Assembly (NCBI GenBank): GCA_963739235.1
Contig: CAVTZY010000027.1
Location: 62,001 to 126,000, forward strand
DNA from: JAFNAG01 sp963739235
GTDB lineage: Bacteria > Acidobacteriota > UBA6911
Reading direction: 5' to 3'
DNA: 64,000 nucleotides
This document shows, piece after piece, positions 47,440-56,112 of this stretch. Position 1 is the first letter of the stretch; each line of letters starts with the position of its first letter. The position numbers and the translations under genes were made by a program. The notes beneath the pieces were generated by a model that saw nothing but the letters and a program-made list of their open reading frames with translations, ran no database searches and was not told where the DNA came from.

Positions 47440-47999
47440 GAAGAAAACCTCCACAGACAATCCCCGCGCCGCAAAAAAACTGAATTTGCTGTCATTATAG
47501 TTGGCTGGCGCGGCCCTGGGTAGCTGAATCCGCAGCACTTGCGCGAGTGAGTCGGCCACCGGAGACTGGCACGCTCCCAAGAAACGGGCATGTGGGAAGT
47601 TGACGGGCAACGGCGCGCCGCCACGCGGACAATTCACGCATCGACCGGATACCGACTCCGAGGGTGTAGTGAATAGCGTAGTGAAATCCTTGGTGAAATC
47701 CGATGAATCCTGACGAAATTGGGCGAAATCGTAATACCCGCGAAATGCGCTCCTGGCACGGGTTTCATTGCATTTTCAACAGTTTATGCGATCAGGTTTT
47801 CTCTGTTTCTCAGCCATCAAACCAGGGTTCGAATCTCCTCATATCTTATCTCCACAAGTCTTCTCCTGAGATTGAGACTCCTTGCGATTCCCGACGACTG
47901 CCCGCCTGTGGCCCGGCCAACGTCATGAAACGGGAGACTTCGGCGTTCCGTCAATGTTGGCCGAGAAGGGATGATTTGTCATGATATTATGGTTATCCT
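47440..47999. other. Intergenic, no gene; short shared block
   Basis: TAGCTGAATCCGCAGCACTTG near 47520 resembles TAGCTGAACCCGCATCACTTG near 49112, a further small repeat. No other structure supported. Confidence 0.45.
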
Positions 48000-49017
48000 A
48001 TGAGCCCTGCGACCCGATATTATGCTGCCTGCTGTCAGACCGATTTTGCGAACCCCTCTACGCGACGGGAAATTCCCGCACGAGTGGACCGGATGCTCGA
48101 GTTGATCGACTCCGCCGTAATCGGCTATGAGCCCTTTTTCCCCGTGCGACTCGTGGTTTTTCCCGAGTTCGCCCACACGGCGCCGGTCTACAACACGGTC
48201 CGCGAACTGGAGGAGCATCTCGCGGTTCCCGTGCCTAACGAGCACACGCACAGGTACTCGCTACGCGCCCGCCACCATGGGATCTACATCCAGACCGGCA
48301 CTTTTCTGGAAAAAGACGAGAATTACCCGGGCGTCGTCTTCAACACAACATGCCTGGTGGGGCCCGGAGGCGTTCTTGCCCGATATCGGAAAACCCATCC
48401 ATGGATCCCATGGGAGGTTCATGCCAGCCCGCACGACATCCCCGACTACGGCGAAGATCCGTTTCCGGTGGTCGACACCGAGTTGGGGAGGTTGGGGGCA
48501 GCGATCTGCTATGACTGGCTCTTCCCCGAGGCCATTCGCCAGCTGGCTCTCAAGGGCGCGGAGGTGCTGATCCGGGTTTCTGCTTACATGGACCCGTGGG
48601 GAACAGCGGCTCCCCTCGACTGGTGGACGCTGGTAAATCGCTGCCGGGCGCTCGAGAATATCGCTTATGTGGTGGCGGCTAACCAGGGGGCCCGCCTTGC
48701 CAACTACCCGCCGTTCAGCTGGCCCGGCGGGAGCATGGTGGTGGACTTTGACGGGCGAATTCTCGCCCAGGCCGAACCCGGTCCGGGCGAGAGGATAGTT
48801 GTGGCGCCTGTGGATCTCGATGCCCTGCGCGGAGAGCGCGCCCGCCGTCGCGGGCATCACATGCTTTCTCACCTGCGCACGGAGGCTCTACTCCGGGTAT
48901 TCCCGCCCGATCTATCCCCGGGGGGCCGAAGCGCTCCCGCACTCCATCGAGGAAAACAACCGGCTGATTGAAAAGGCTAAGGCCGGGGGGCCGCTTCCGC
49001 CGCCGCGCCGGGAGTGA
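48000..49017 (+). pseudogene. Carbon-nitrogen hydrolase (nitrilase superfamily), C-terminal frameshift
   Basis: The first frame (48000-48971) gives 323 residues with the complete catalytic domain. Glu56 is in VVFPEFAHT, Lys131 in YRKTHPW and nucleophile Cys170 in AAICYDW, the Glu-Lys-Cys triad of amidases and nitrilases. Near 48885 the frame changes. The continuing coding signal is in the frame ending at 49017 (YSRPIYPRGAEALPHSIEEN), and the first frame runs on through low-quality sequence to 48971. The catalytic part is untouched, so the protein may still work with an altered tail. Substrate unknown; the long WEVHASPHDIPDYG loop suggests an aliphatic amidase-like member. Confidence 0.85.
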
Positions 49018-49415
49018 ATCGCGCCTGCCGTGATCACGCGGAGTCCCGACGGAACACTATCCTGGTTGACACGCCTCCACATGGGAAGCGGTCGGTCGAC
49101 ACAGCGCTGGATAGCTGAACCCGCATCACTTGTCGCGATAGCGGGCACTCGTAAACCCGCACGTTGGCCATAAACGGTATTCGCATAAATGAGGCATCTC
49201 AACCACCTCTGCCACGCAGTAAACCAACAACTCGGGCCGGATGGCGTGTGAGAGGTTACTGACTCGAACGGGACTTCGTGGGAAGAGGGCAAATACGATT
49301 CTGTCGGTCCAGAGGAGGACCTTCTTTATCTGCCACGCAGGTCAGACGTAAAATAGCTGTATTTTGGCATATTGCCAAATCGGAAAACGTGCAGTATCGA
49401 GGAGGGACATTGATC
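49018..49415. other. Gap with element copy D
   Basis: Bases 49198-49285 encode HLNHLCHAVNQQLGPDGV then stop, the recombinase tail, followed by GAGGTTACTGACTCGAACGG and a diverged flank. GAGGAGGG at 49399-49406 serves the next gene. Confidence 0.55.
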
Positions 49416-50657
49416 ATGCCCATCGGCCGCAGAAGGTATTTCCGGGTTATCTTTGCTGTTGTCATTTTGGCCTTTTCCCTCAAGCTCGATTCCCAGGAGA
49501 AACCACGCCCCCTTCGCGTTCTGTTCATTGGGAACAGCTATACCTATTTCAACAATCTGCCGGAAATCTTCACAAAGCTCGCACAGGCCGGGAACCAAGG
49601 TGATGTGGAAACCAGGATGGTCGCGCCCGGCGGATGGCGGCTCAAGGACCACTGGGAAAAGGGCGAAGCTCTCAAAGCTCTGCACGGAAGCAAGTGGGAC
49701 ATCGTAGCATTACAGGAGCAAAGCACGCTCGGCGTTAATTACTACGTGGACGGCAACATTCGGATTGCGGGCGATACGGTTTTCAGAGCTTACGCGGAAA
49801 AGTGGGCATCGGAAATCCGCAGGGTGGGTGCCACGCCGATGCTGTATTTGACGTGGGCGCGCAAGGCGACTCCGGAGGATCAGGCCGCCCTAACCTATGC
49901 TTATATGCGTGCCGCAATAGACGGCGGGGCACAAGTGGCGCCCGTAGGAATTGCGTGGGAGCGTGCGCGAGAACAGCAGCCTTTGTTGGAGCTCTTTTAT
50001 GCGGATGGGTCGCATCCTTCGGCTGCCGGCAGCTATCTTGCAGCGTGCACTTTTTACGCAGCCATCTTTCACCAGAGCCCGGCAGGATTGCCGGGGAAAA
50101 TTAGCGGTATTCCTGTAAATCTCGGAACGGCAAAGGCAGAGCCCGGGAAAATTGCGGTGCTGAGCGATCTGCCGTCAGAGCAGGCACATGTGCTTCAGGA
50201 CGCAGCCTGGCATGCATGCCAGGAGCTGGAAAATGCTGGGGGATTGAATCTCGTTCCAGTGCCCGTACCGACGGTTGCTCCGCTACCTGGAGGCGATCCC
50301 CTTCTGAGCGGCGACCTCGAGGGGACGTGGTCCGGTGATCTACGGTTTTATCCGCCGCCACTTTTGCCATCGCAAATGGAATTACGACTGCATCAGGAGG
50401 GCAACCGTTGGAAAGGGCATTTGGCTCTCCTGTTTCATTCGAGCGATCAGCCGGACCAATCGCTTGACCTTGATGATCTCCGGGTGGATGAGCGACAGTT
50501 GAGTTTTACGGATCCCAAGGCTGCGCAGCATCTGACCATCCACTTCCGTGGTGTGAAGGACGGGCGAGGCGAATTGCGAGGGCATGCGGAAGCGAGCCTG
50601 GGGAACTCGGACTCCCCGGTTCGCCTGGTCGGCACCTGGCAATTGCGCAAGAAATAG
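49416..50657 (+). CDS. Secreted SGNH/GDSL-type hydrolase
   Basis: A 413-residue protein. Upstream codons are in frame, but the ATG at 49416 follows GAGGAGGG and begins a signal peptide (YFRVIFAVVILAFSLKL), so it is the start. The SGNH fold shows Ser41 in FIGNSYTYF, Gly in APGGW (about 71), a Gln in ALQEQS in place of the block III Asn, and Asp196/His199 in YADGSHPS. The last 100 residues (LEGTWSGDLRFYPP and so on) form a separate beta-rich domain resembling lipocalin-like secreted domains. Probable esterase or acetyl-esterase acting outside the cell; no linked carbohydrate genes. Confidence 0.85.
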   Translation: MPIGRRRYFRVIFAVVILAFSLKLDSQEKPRPLRVLFIGNSYTYFNNLPEIFTKLAQAGNQGDVETRMVAPGGWRLKDHWEKGEALKALHGSKWDIVALQEQSTLGVNYYVDGNIRIAGDTVFRAYAEKWASEIRRVGATPMLYLTWARKATPEDQAALTYAYMRAAIDGGAQVAPVGIAWERAREQQPLLELFYADGSHPSAAGSYLAACTFYAAIFHQSPAGLPGKISGIPVNLGTAKAEPGKIAVLSDLPSEQAHVLQDAAWHACQELENAGGLNLVPVPVPTVAPLPGGDPLLSGDLEGTWSGDLRFYPPPLLPSQMELRLHQEGNRWKGHLALLFHSSDQPDQSLDLDDLRVDERQLSFTDPKAAQHLTIHFRGVKDGRGELRGHAEASLGNSDSPVRLVGTWQLRKK

Positions 50658-50755
50658 CACCTTCGGTGTTTCCTGGCTGCAAGTTTCAACTAGCCAATTC
50701 TGTCGCAATGAAGATGCTGGAATACTGCAGCAAGGTCCCTGTGCGGTTTGTGGCA

Positions 50756-50953
50756 CTACTTGCGCACACACTCGCCCTTGTCAAACGTGAGCGTCACTTT
50801 GGGAACTGACGGGTCTCTGCCAACAAACACAGCCTTGCTCTGCTTGAGCAGCGGGCACGGATCGGGCACTGGACAAATACGTTCGCTCTGGGCACGCGCC
50901 GAACTGAGACTAACCGCGAGCAATCCGAGAATGACGACGGCACGTCTCAGCAT
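50756..50953 (-). CDS. Short secreted protein, perhaps a truncated gene
   Basis: Sixty-five residues with a clear signal peptide (RRAVVILGLLAVSLSSARA) and a Cys-containing mature part (CPVPDPCPLLKQSKAVFVGR). This resembles the opening of larger secreted proteins in which a similar CxxxDPC...VFVG segment begins a beta-rich domain. Only about 40 mature residues remain, so it may be the stump of a longer gene. The ribosome site is weak. Confidence 0.4.
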   Translation of the reverse strand: MLRRAVVILGLLAVSLSSARAQSERICPVPDPCPLLKQSKAVFVGRDPSVPKVTLTFDKGECVRK

Positions 50954-51228
50954 GCCCCAATCATAGTGCCAGGGAGGCTACTCATGCAAACGAAAGGCGG
51001 TAAATGCGAGATTCAGGGCCTGCGTTCGTGCATTTCAAACTGATAACAACGATTCATGATCTTGGCAGGAGATGGCGGAGGATTCTGCCAGTAAGCGTCC
51101 ATTCATGAAGCAGGTAGGGGCGTGTCGGAAGAAATCGACCGGTTGACCATATAGTCAGCTGCTTTTCCTTCTGCAAACCGTACCATCAATCCCGGACTTA
51201 TCAACAGGACGAGATGCCTTTCATCCGG
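50954..51228. other. Intergenic, no gene seen
   Basis: Short gap before the recombinase remnant. Confidence 0.4.
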
Positions 51229-51363
51229 CTTGCAGGTGGCGATCGGGAACAGATCCAGTTCCTCCTGGGCCACATCTCTATACAAACGACGGAACGCTAC
51301 CTGGGCTGCAAACAGAAACTCCGTCACGCTGTGAACGACCAGCTTGGGTTGGATGGTGCGTGA
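51229..51363 (+). pseudogene. Tyrosine recombinase C-terminal remnant (copy E of the dispersed element)
   Basis: The frame reads LAGGDREQIQFLLGHISIQT-TERYLGCKQKLRHAVNDQLG and ends at TGA 51361-51363. This is the last catalytic block of tyrosine recombinases: the GH histidine is at 51271 and the nucleophilic Tyr at 51298, nine residues later, as expected. Everything before it, including both arginines, is gone. GGACTCGACGGGACTTCCGG follows, the start of the same flank as in copies A to D, but decayed beyond about 51400. The rest up to 51631 has no gene. Confidence 0.8.
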
Positions 51364-51631
51364 ACTGTCGTGGACTCGACGGGACTTCCGGGGCGTACGC
51401 GGCGCGAAGTGGATTTTCCGACAGCCCGCACATGAGCGCCAAAAAACCGCACGTTGTGTTTTGCAACTAAAGATGAACAAACCGCACAAACGGGGCAGGG
51501 TATAGACAGCCTCCGCTGACCAGCTCACCTGATTCCGGATCACAGCTGGATGAAACCGTGGGCTTGGAATGGAGTGCATAGCAAACATCTTACGTGCAAG
51601 CTTTGAAGACATGGGATAAAATGTCTTTTTG

Positions 51632-52201
51632 ATGACTGCTACAAAGAAATCGCGAGCAATCCTGACGCTCGTCTTATTCCCTTTATTTCTAACAGTACCG
51701 CTCCCCACGTCAGGTCAGACCGCGTCGGCACGCGCGAAGTCCTATCCGCTGTGTACTTGGAGCAACATTACGTGCCGCGCCAAGGGGAGGTTCCAAGACC
51801 GCGACTACTGCGCTTCGGCAGTCATTGATCAAATCGTGGCAGATGGGAAATCGGCCATCCCTGTTTTGATTTCGCAGATCACGGATTCGCGATGGATCGC
51901 GGAGCCGGTGTATGACTTCTGGCCCCGCATCAGGACGGGAGAACTGGCGCATTTCATTCTCTCGGATCTATTTGTAGACGATACTTGGCAGAAAAGCACC
52001 ATGCCCGCCTTGTTTCCTCGTCAAGAGTGCGACGAATCCTCATGGGTGTGCTGGGAGAAGTTTCGGAAGACATATAGCCTGAAGGAACTTCAGGCCCGGT
52101 GGATGGAGTTCTGGAAGGCCAACCAGGACAAGATTTACTGGGACGGGAAGGCCCGCTGCTTCAGGTTGTCGGCTGCGAAAATCGAAAACGGCAAACACTA
52201 G
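51632..52201 (+). CDS. Unknown secreted protein
   Basis: A 189-residue protein with an N-terminal signal peptide (AILTLVLFPLFLTVPLPTSG). The mature part has six cysteines (CTWSNITC, YCASA, QECDESSWVCWEK, ARCF), compatible with three disulphides. It also has a helical segment IDQIVADGKSAIPVLISQIT that recalls a single HEAT-like pair seen in secreted acidobacterial proteins. No family is recognised. ATG 51632 is the first good codon; no strong ribosome site is visible. Confidence 0.6.
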   Translation: MTATKKSRAILTLVLFPLFLTVPLPTSGQTASARAKSYPLCTWSNITCRAKGRFQDRDYCASAVIDQIVADGKSAIPVLISQITDSRWIAEPVYDFWPRIRTGELAHFILSDLFVDDTWQKSTMPALFPRQECDESSWVCWEKFRKTYSLKELQARWMEFWKANQDKIYWDGKARCFRLSAAKIENGKH

Positions 52202-52448
52202 ACCAATAATCATAGATGCGATAGCCGAGCGATTTATCTGGACGAGCACGCGAAGCGTGACAGACATTCTTCCCGCCAGCAATAGCTGTTGATAGCAGCT
52301 CTTCCCGCCCACTGACCGGCCCCGCGGTCCAGATACGGGTTTCTGGGAGATTGTGGCCCAGCTTTACTCCACTTCTCCGTTTTGCCGACTTTTCAAGCAT
52401 GCGCCTGCCGGAGCCGTGGGCTGTGAATGAAGGAACGGAAGAAACAGC
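52202..52448. other. Intergenic, convergent 3' ends
   Basis: Gap between two convergent genes; no terminator with a U-run found. Confidence 0.4.
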
Positions 52449-53243
52449 CTACTCTCGTTCCCAGACGGTCAGCATACGCTGATCGCCCGCTGTCGATTGA
52501 AACTGCGTGGGGCGTGGGGTGTCTGGCGCTGAGACGCAGATCGTCAGCTGGGCCCCCTCGAATTCGAAGATACCGTACTGAGTCTTTCCCTCGTTCGAGC
52601 CAGCGATATTGAGGTAATCGATGGTTTTTGGTGATTTCGAGGAGTCGATTGTGAACTCGACCCTCATCATTATCTGCGGGCCAGCGTATACCGTGGTCTG
52701 GTTGCCCTGGGTCACTCTCCTGATCCACTTGACCAACGACTTTTCCATCTGGTGGCCGTCCATGATGCCAGAGATCATGCGCCATTCGCCCTCGAATTCG
52801 GTCGCAGGTGTGCTCTTTGAGGATGTCGGCACGGCCTTTTTTGATGCCCGCGCCTTTGCTTTTGCAACCACGTGAGCGTCGCCGCGAGTGAGCGTCTCAA
52901 GCGCGAAGCCGCTGCCAGGGGTAGAGGCAAAGCTGGACGGACGTACGGTGCCACGTGTGGCGAGGCAGATTCTCCAGGTGTCGCCGTCGAGCTCGTAGAT
53001 GCATGGATTGGTGTTGCCTTTTTCTGGACCGGCGTCGAACTTCATGTTTAGCTGACGTGGACTTGTGGTGGCATCGAGTTCGAGCGCACCTTTGTACACG
53101 GCTCCCATGCCGGTGGTGGAGAAACGGTTGCCTTTGACAACGATTCGCGCGTTCACCAGCATGGCGTCGGACATCTTCTGCCCTTCCACCTCCAGAGCGA
53201 TGACGGTCCATGAGCCTTGGAGCAGATCGAGATCTTGATGCAT
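52449..53243 (-). CDS. Tandem TIGR03067-like domain protein
   Basis: A 264-residue protein with two copies of a beta-rich domain. The first begins DLDLLQGSWTVIALEVEGQK and ends at about residue 112; the second begins FEGEWRMISGIMDGHQMEKS. Both contain the 'LQG.W......DG......' opening and the 'R.Y.IFELDGD.L.IC' block of the TIGR03067 family. A Lys/Ala/Ser linker (AKAKARASKKAVPTSSKSTP) joins them. There is no signal peptide. The family is frequent in Planctomycetes and some Acidobacteria; function unknown. Confidence 0.75.
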   Translation of the reverse strand: MHQDLDLLQGSWTVIALEVEGQKMSDAMLVNARIVVKGNRFSTTGMGAVYKGALELDATTSPRQLNMKFDAGPEKGNTNPCIYELDGDTWRICLATRGTVRPSSFASTPGSGFALETLTRGDAHVVAKAKARASKKAVPTSSKSTPATEFEGEWRMISGIMDGHQMEKSLVKWIRRVTQGNQTTVYAGPQIMMRVEFTIDSSKSPKTIDYLNIAGSNEGKTQYGIFEFEGAQLTICVSAPDTPRPTQFQSTAGDQRMLTVWERE

Positions 53244-53353
53244 CGTTTCACCTCGGGGTAATTATATCGGGCGCAGGAGGGCAAGCCAACATTGGTCAGG
53301 CTGATTCGGACGCGCTGAGTTGGCCACCTGGCTGGATTACGCGCTTACTGCAG

Positions 53354-53761
53354 AAGTGAGATCCCCGTCATGCCCCAGAAGTCCCGTCCGAGAAAGCGTT
53401 CCGGGCGCTGCACGCACATAGTGCTCATGTCCTCGAAGGCACGTATCTGGACCGGGTTGCGCCGGATGCGGAAATCAAAAGCAGGGTCGAAACGGAGTTC
53501 GTGAAGCGGAAGGAGTATGTGATCGTCGACTCCCCCGGCAAGGCTGATTTTGTCTTTCCAGGCGAAGGGACCTACCTCCCGATGCAGATCGGAAAACTGT
53601 CTGCCCCGAACGGGTTGGGATTCAGGCCCCGCGGGGACTTTAAGGCGGATTTCCTGCAGGCCGTTTTCGCCATTGTCGTACCTGCGGAGGCTTTCCATCC
53701 CGATGCCATCAAAAGCACTGCCTTGATGAATGCCCGGCCGTGGGAGGGCTCGGCAGTCTGA
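53354..53761 (+). pseudogene. Fragment of an unknown protein, N-terminus missing
   Basis: The frame is open from 53354 (after a TGA) to 53761 without a convincing start codon. It encodes a coherent stretch: KAFRALHAHSAHVLEGTYLD, then VKRKEYVIVDSPGKADFVFP and RGDFKADFLQAVFAIVVPAE. Codon usage and composition look genuine. Similar stretches occur in secreted acidobacterial proteins, but I cannot name the family. It abuts the VWFA-type remnant and overlaps its frame, suggesting a deletion joined two genes. Confidence 0.5.
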
Positions 53762-53774
53762 GGCTAAAAAACCA

Positions 53775-54098
53775 TCGATGGTCGCCTCCTGGGTGGTGCT
53801 GCCCGAGGATGCCCGCAACAACAACGAGCGCTACGCCTGCGCCGACAAATACCTTTACAACCTGAGCAACGGCAGCGGGGGCGAACTCTATGTCGCGGAG
53901 ACCGGGAGCAACCTCAAGGAGGTCTTTGCCCGCATCGCCGACCAAGTGCGGCGCCAGTACACACTCTGCTACTACCCCGCCGACCCATAACGGGATGGGT
54001 CGTACCACCGCATCCGGGTCGTAGTGGACCACCCCGGCGTCAGAGTCCGTGCCCGCACCGGCTACCGCGCCACCGCCCCAATCACTGAGGCAAAGTGA
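53775..54098 (+). pseudogene. VWFA-related acidobacterial protein, C-terminal remnant with in-frame stop
   Basis: YLYNLSNGSGGELYVAETGS, then LKEVFARIADQVRRQYTLCY is the typical end of the TIGR03436-type VWFA domain. A TAA at 53988-53990 interrupts it, but the same frame continues as RDGSYHRIRVVVDHPGVRVR and ARTGYRATAP to a TGA at 54096-54098. The stop therefore replaces one codon of a normal gene. The MIDAS-containing N-terminal half is absent. Confidence 0.7.
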
Positions 54099-54292
54099 GC
54101 GCCTCCTGATCAAATTCTCCGGCAGAGCAGGTGGACCTTTGCCTGCGGCTCTGCTAAAGAGACTCGGAAGGCAAGAACCCTTATAATGATGAAAACCGAC
54201 CGGGGAAATTCCGGTTATGATCCGCGCCACGACACGCGCAGTTTCCTTGATTCGATGCCAGCTATGACGGCGGCATCGGCTGGAGGTATGAG

Positions 54293-55249
54293 ATGTCTGA
54301 GGCAAAAAACAAGCGCGAAACAATGTTGGGAATCCTGGAAAGGAGTCCGCGGCAGGATTACATTCCCGCCGCCTTTTTCATCCATTTCGACAGGTCCTGC
54401 CACTTTGGGCAACCGGCGGTGAAAAAGCATCTCGAATATTTCCGCTTTACGAACATGGACTTCCTGAAAATCCAATATGAACGGACATTTCCGCCAATCG
54501 CGTTGATCCGCAAGCCGGAAGACTGGAAAAAGATGCCGTTCTATGAGCTGGATTTTTACGAACCGGAATTGGAGGCTGTCAAAGGACTGGTCAAGGCGGC
54601 GAAAAAGGAGGCCTTGGTCCTGGTGACCCTCTACTCACCTTTCATGTGCGCGGGCCACACCGCCAGCCTGCCGCTCCTCACCGCACACCTCCACGAAGAT
54701 CCGCAGCAGGTAAAAAAGGGGCTGGAGACGATCACAAATAGTCTGATGCTGTTTGTGAAAGAATGCGTCCGGCTGGGCGTGGACGGCTTTTACGCTTCCA
54801 CGCAAGGTGGGGAGGCCGGCAGACTCAAGGATCCCCGGCTTTTCAAGGAGTACATCAAGCCGTTTGATCTGGTCCTGATGAATGAGATCAATCGTTCCTG
54901 CAATTACAACATCCTCCATATCTGTGATTACAACGGTCCATATGCCGATCTAACTTCCTATCTCGATTACCCGGGCCACGTAGTCAATTGCAATCCTCAG
55001 CTGCTCTCCGTCAAATTGGCCTGGAAAGAGATCGCGCAAATGTTCAAGAGACCCTGCATGGGAGGGCTGGACCGGCACGGGGTTATCGCTTCGGGGAGCG
55101 AGGAGGCCATTATCGAAGCGGCAGGACAGGCCTTGAATGAGGCATGCGTCCCGTTCATCCTTGGCGCCGACTGCACGTTGCCCAACGACACCAGGTGGGA
55201 GAACATCAAGACCGCCATCGCCGAGGCGCATCGGTGGAAGCTTCTATAA
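54293..55249 (+). CDS. URO-D superfamily protein (methyltransferase-like)
   Basis: A 318-residue TIM-barrel protein related to uroporphyrinogen decarboxylase. Start ATG 54293 follows GGAGGT by eight bases. KRETMLGILERSPRQDYIPA is the usual N-terminus. GVDGFYASTQGGEAGRL, ILHICDYNGPYADLTSY and the C-terminal VPFILGADCTLPNDTRWENI are family blocks. HIC and GADC supply the His/Cys residues that bind zinc in cobalamin-linked methyltransferases of this superfamily. The decarboxylase Arg-rich substrate site is not evident. Probably a methyl-transfer enzyme rather than HemE, but no corrinoid protein is nearby. Confidence 0.8.
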   Translation: MSEAKNKRETMLGILERSPRQDYIPAAFFIHFDRSCHFGQPAVKKHLEYFRFTNMDFLKIQYERTFPPIALIRKPEDWKKMPFYELDFYEPELEAVKGLVKAAKKEALVLVTLYSPFMCAGHTASLPLLTAHLHEDPQQVKKGLETITNSLMLFVKECVRLGVDGFYASTQGGEAGRLKDPRLFKEYIKPFDLVLMNEINRSCNYNILHICDYNGPYADLTSYLDYPGHVVNCNPQLLSVKLAWKEIAQMFKRPCMGGLDRHGVIASGSEEAIIEAAGQALNEACVPFILGADCTLPNDTRWENIKTAIAEAHRWKLL

Positions 55250-55551
55250 ATCGAGGACGGGCTACGATTTCACTTATTTCACTGCACATCGTTCAGATAG
55301 CTGATACGATCGAAATTGGTGAAATCGCAGCCTTGAAGATGTGAAAATATCGCAGGAAGACATCGAACCACGAAGCCTGCGAAGGAGAATAACTGCAGTT
55401 CTTTGAGGTCTTTGCGCTCTTTGCGGTAACTGCTGTCACCACCCGGCTGCGGTTCGCGTGGCATTTCTGCACACCTCCCTGTCCCAGATTTTTCATGTTG
55501 CTGTATAAACCTTTCCTGCCGTCGGACTGTCTTAATACAGGATCAATACAC
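55250..55551. other. Intergenic before the sigma factor
   Basis: No gene seen. It should contain the promoter of the sigma/anti-sigma operon, but I cannot place an ECF-type signature with confidence. Confidence 0.4.
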
Positions 55552-56112
55552 ATGGTCAGTTCACGGTTATTGACGGAGAAGGCGGAATATCTGGAAAAAG
55601 ATGCCGGCGATCTGATTGCGGCAGCCCAATCCGGAAACCAGGCTGCTTTTGAGGAGATCTACCGCATTCACGTGGGCCGCGTCTATGCCGTCTGCCTGAG
55701 AATACTTGCGGATCGGTCACGGGCGGATGAGATGGCTCAGCGGATCTTTGTCCGTGCCTGGATCAAATTATGCTCCTTTCGGGGTGAATCAAGCTTCGCC
55801 AGCTGGCTGTATCGACTCTCCATAAACATGATCCTCGGGGAGTTGAATGCCTCAAAAAGAGAAAGTTCCCGCGTCCTGGACAATGGCCCCACTTTTTCCG
55901 GCTCGCGCGTGGAAACCGCTCAGAACCTGAAGCTTGATTTGGAAAAGGCAATCTCGTTCCTCCCCAAGCAGGCGCGCGCTGTATTTGTACTGCACGATAT
56001 TGAGGGTTGGAAACACGAGGAAATTGCCGGGAGTATGGGTTTGGCAATCGGGACCTGCAAAGCTCACCTTGCCCGAGCGCGCAGAATCCTCAGGGAGGTG
56101 CTCGGAACATGA
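55552..56112 (+). CDS. ECF-type RNA polymerase sigma factor
   Basis: A 186-residue sigma factor with region 2 (AAFEEIYRIHVGRVYAVCLR to FVRAWIKLCSFRGESSFASW) and region 4 (AISFLPKQARAVFVLHDIEG then HEEIAGSMGLAIGTCKAHLA). These are the -10 and -35 recognition parts of group 4 sigma factors. The DEMAQRIFVRAWIKL helix has Arg where Asp/Glu is common (AQEVFLRAW). ATG 55552 is preferred to the ATG at 55495. Its TGA overlaps the ATG of the next gene (ATGA, 56109-56112), so translation is coupled to a zinc-finger anti-sigma protein that should hold it at the membrane. Confidence 0.9.
   Translation: MVSSRLLTEKAEYLEKDAGDLIAAAQSGNQAAFEEIYRIHVGRVYAVCLRILADRSRADEMAQRIFVRAWIKLCSFRGESSFASWLYRLSINMILGELNASKRESSRVLDNGPTFSGSRVETAQNLKLDLEKAISFLPKQARAVFVLHDIEGWKHEEIAGSMGLAIGTCKAHLARARRILREVLGT

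Noticed and set aside
47815..47850. tRNA-like T-loop (GGTTCGAATC)
   Set aside because: The surrounding bases do not pair into T, anticodon or acceptor stems.
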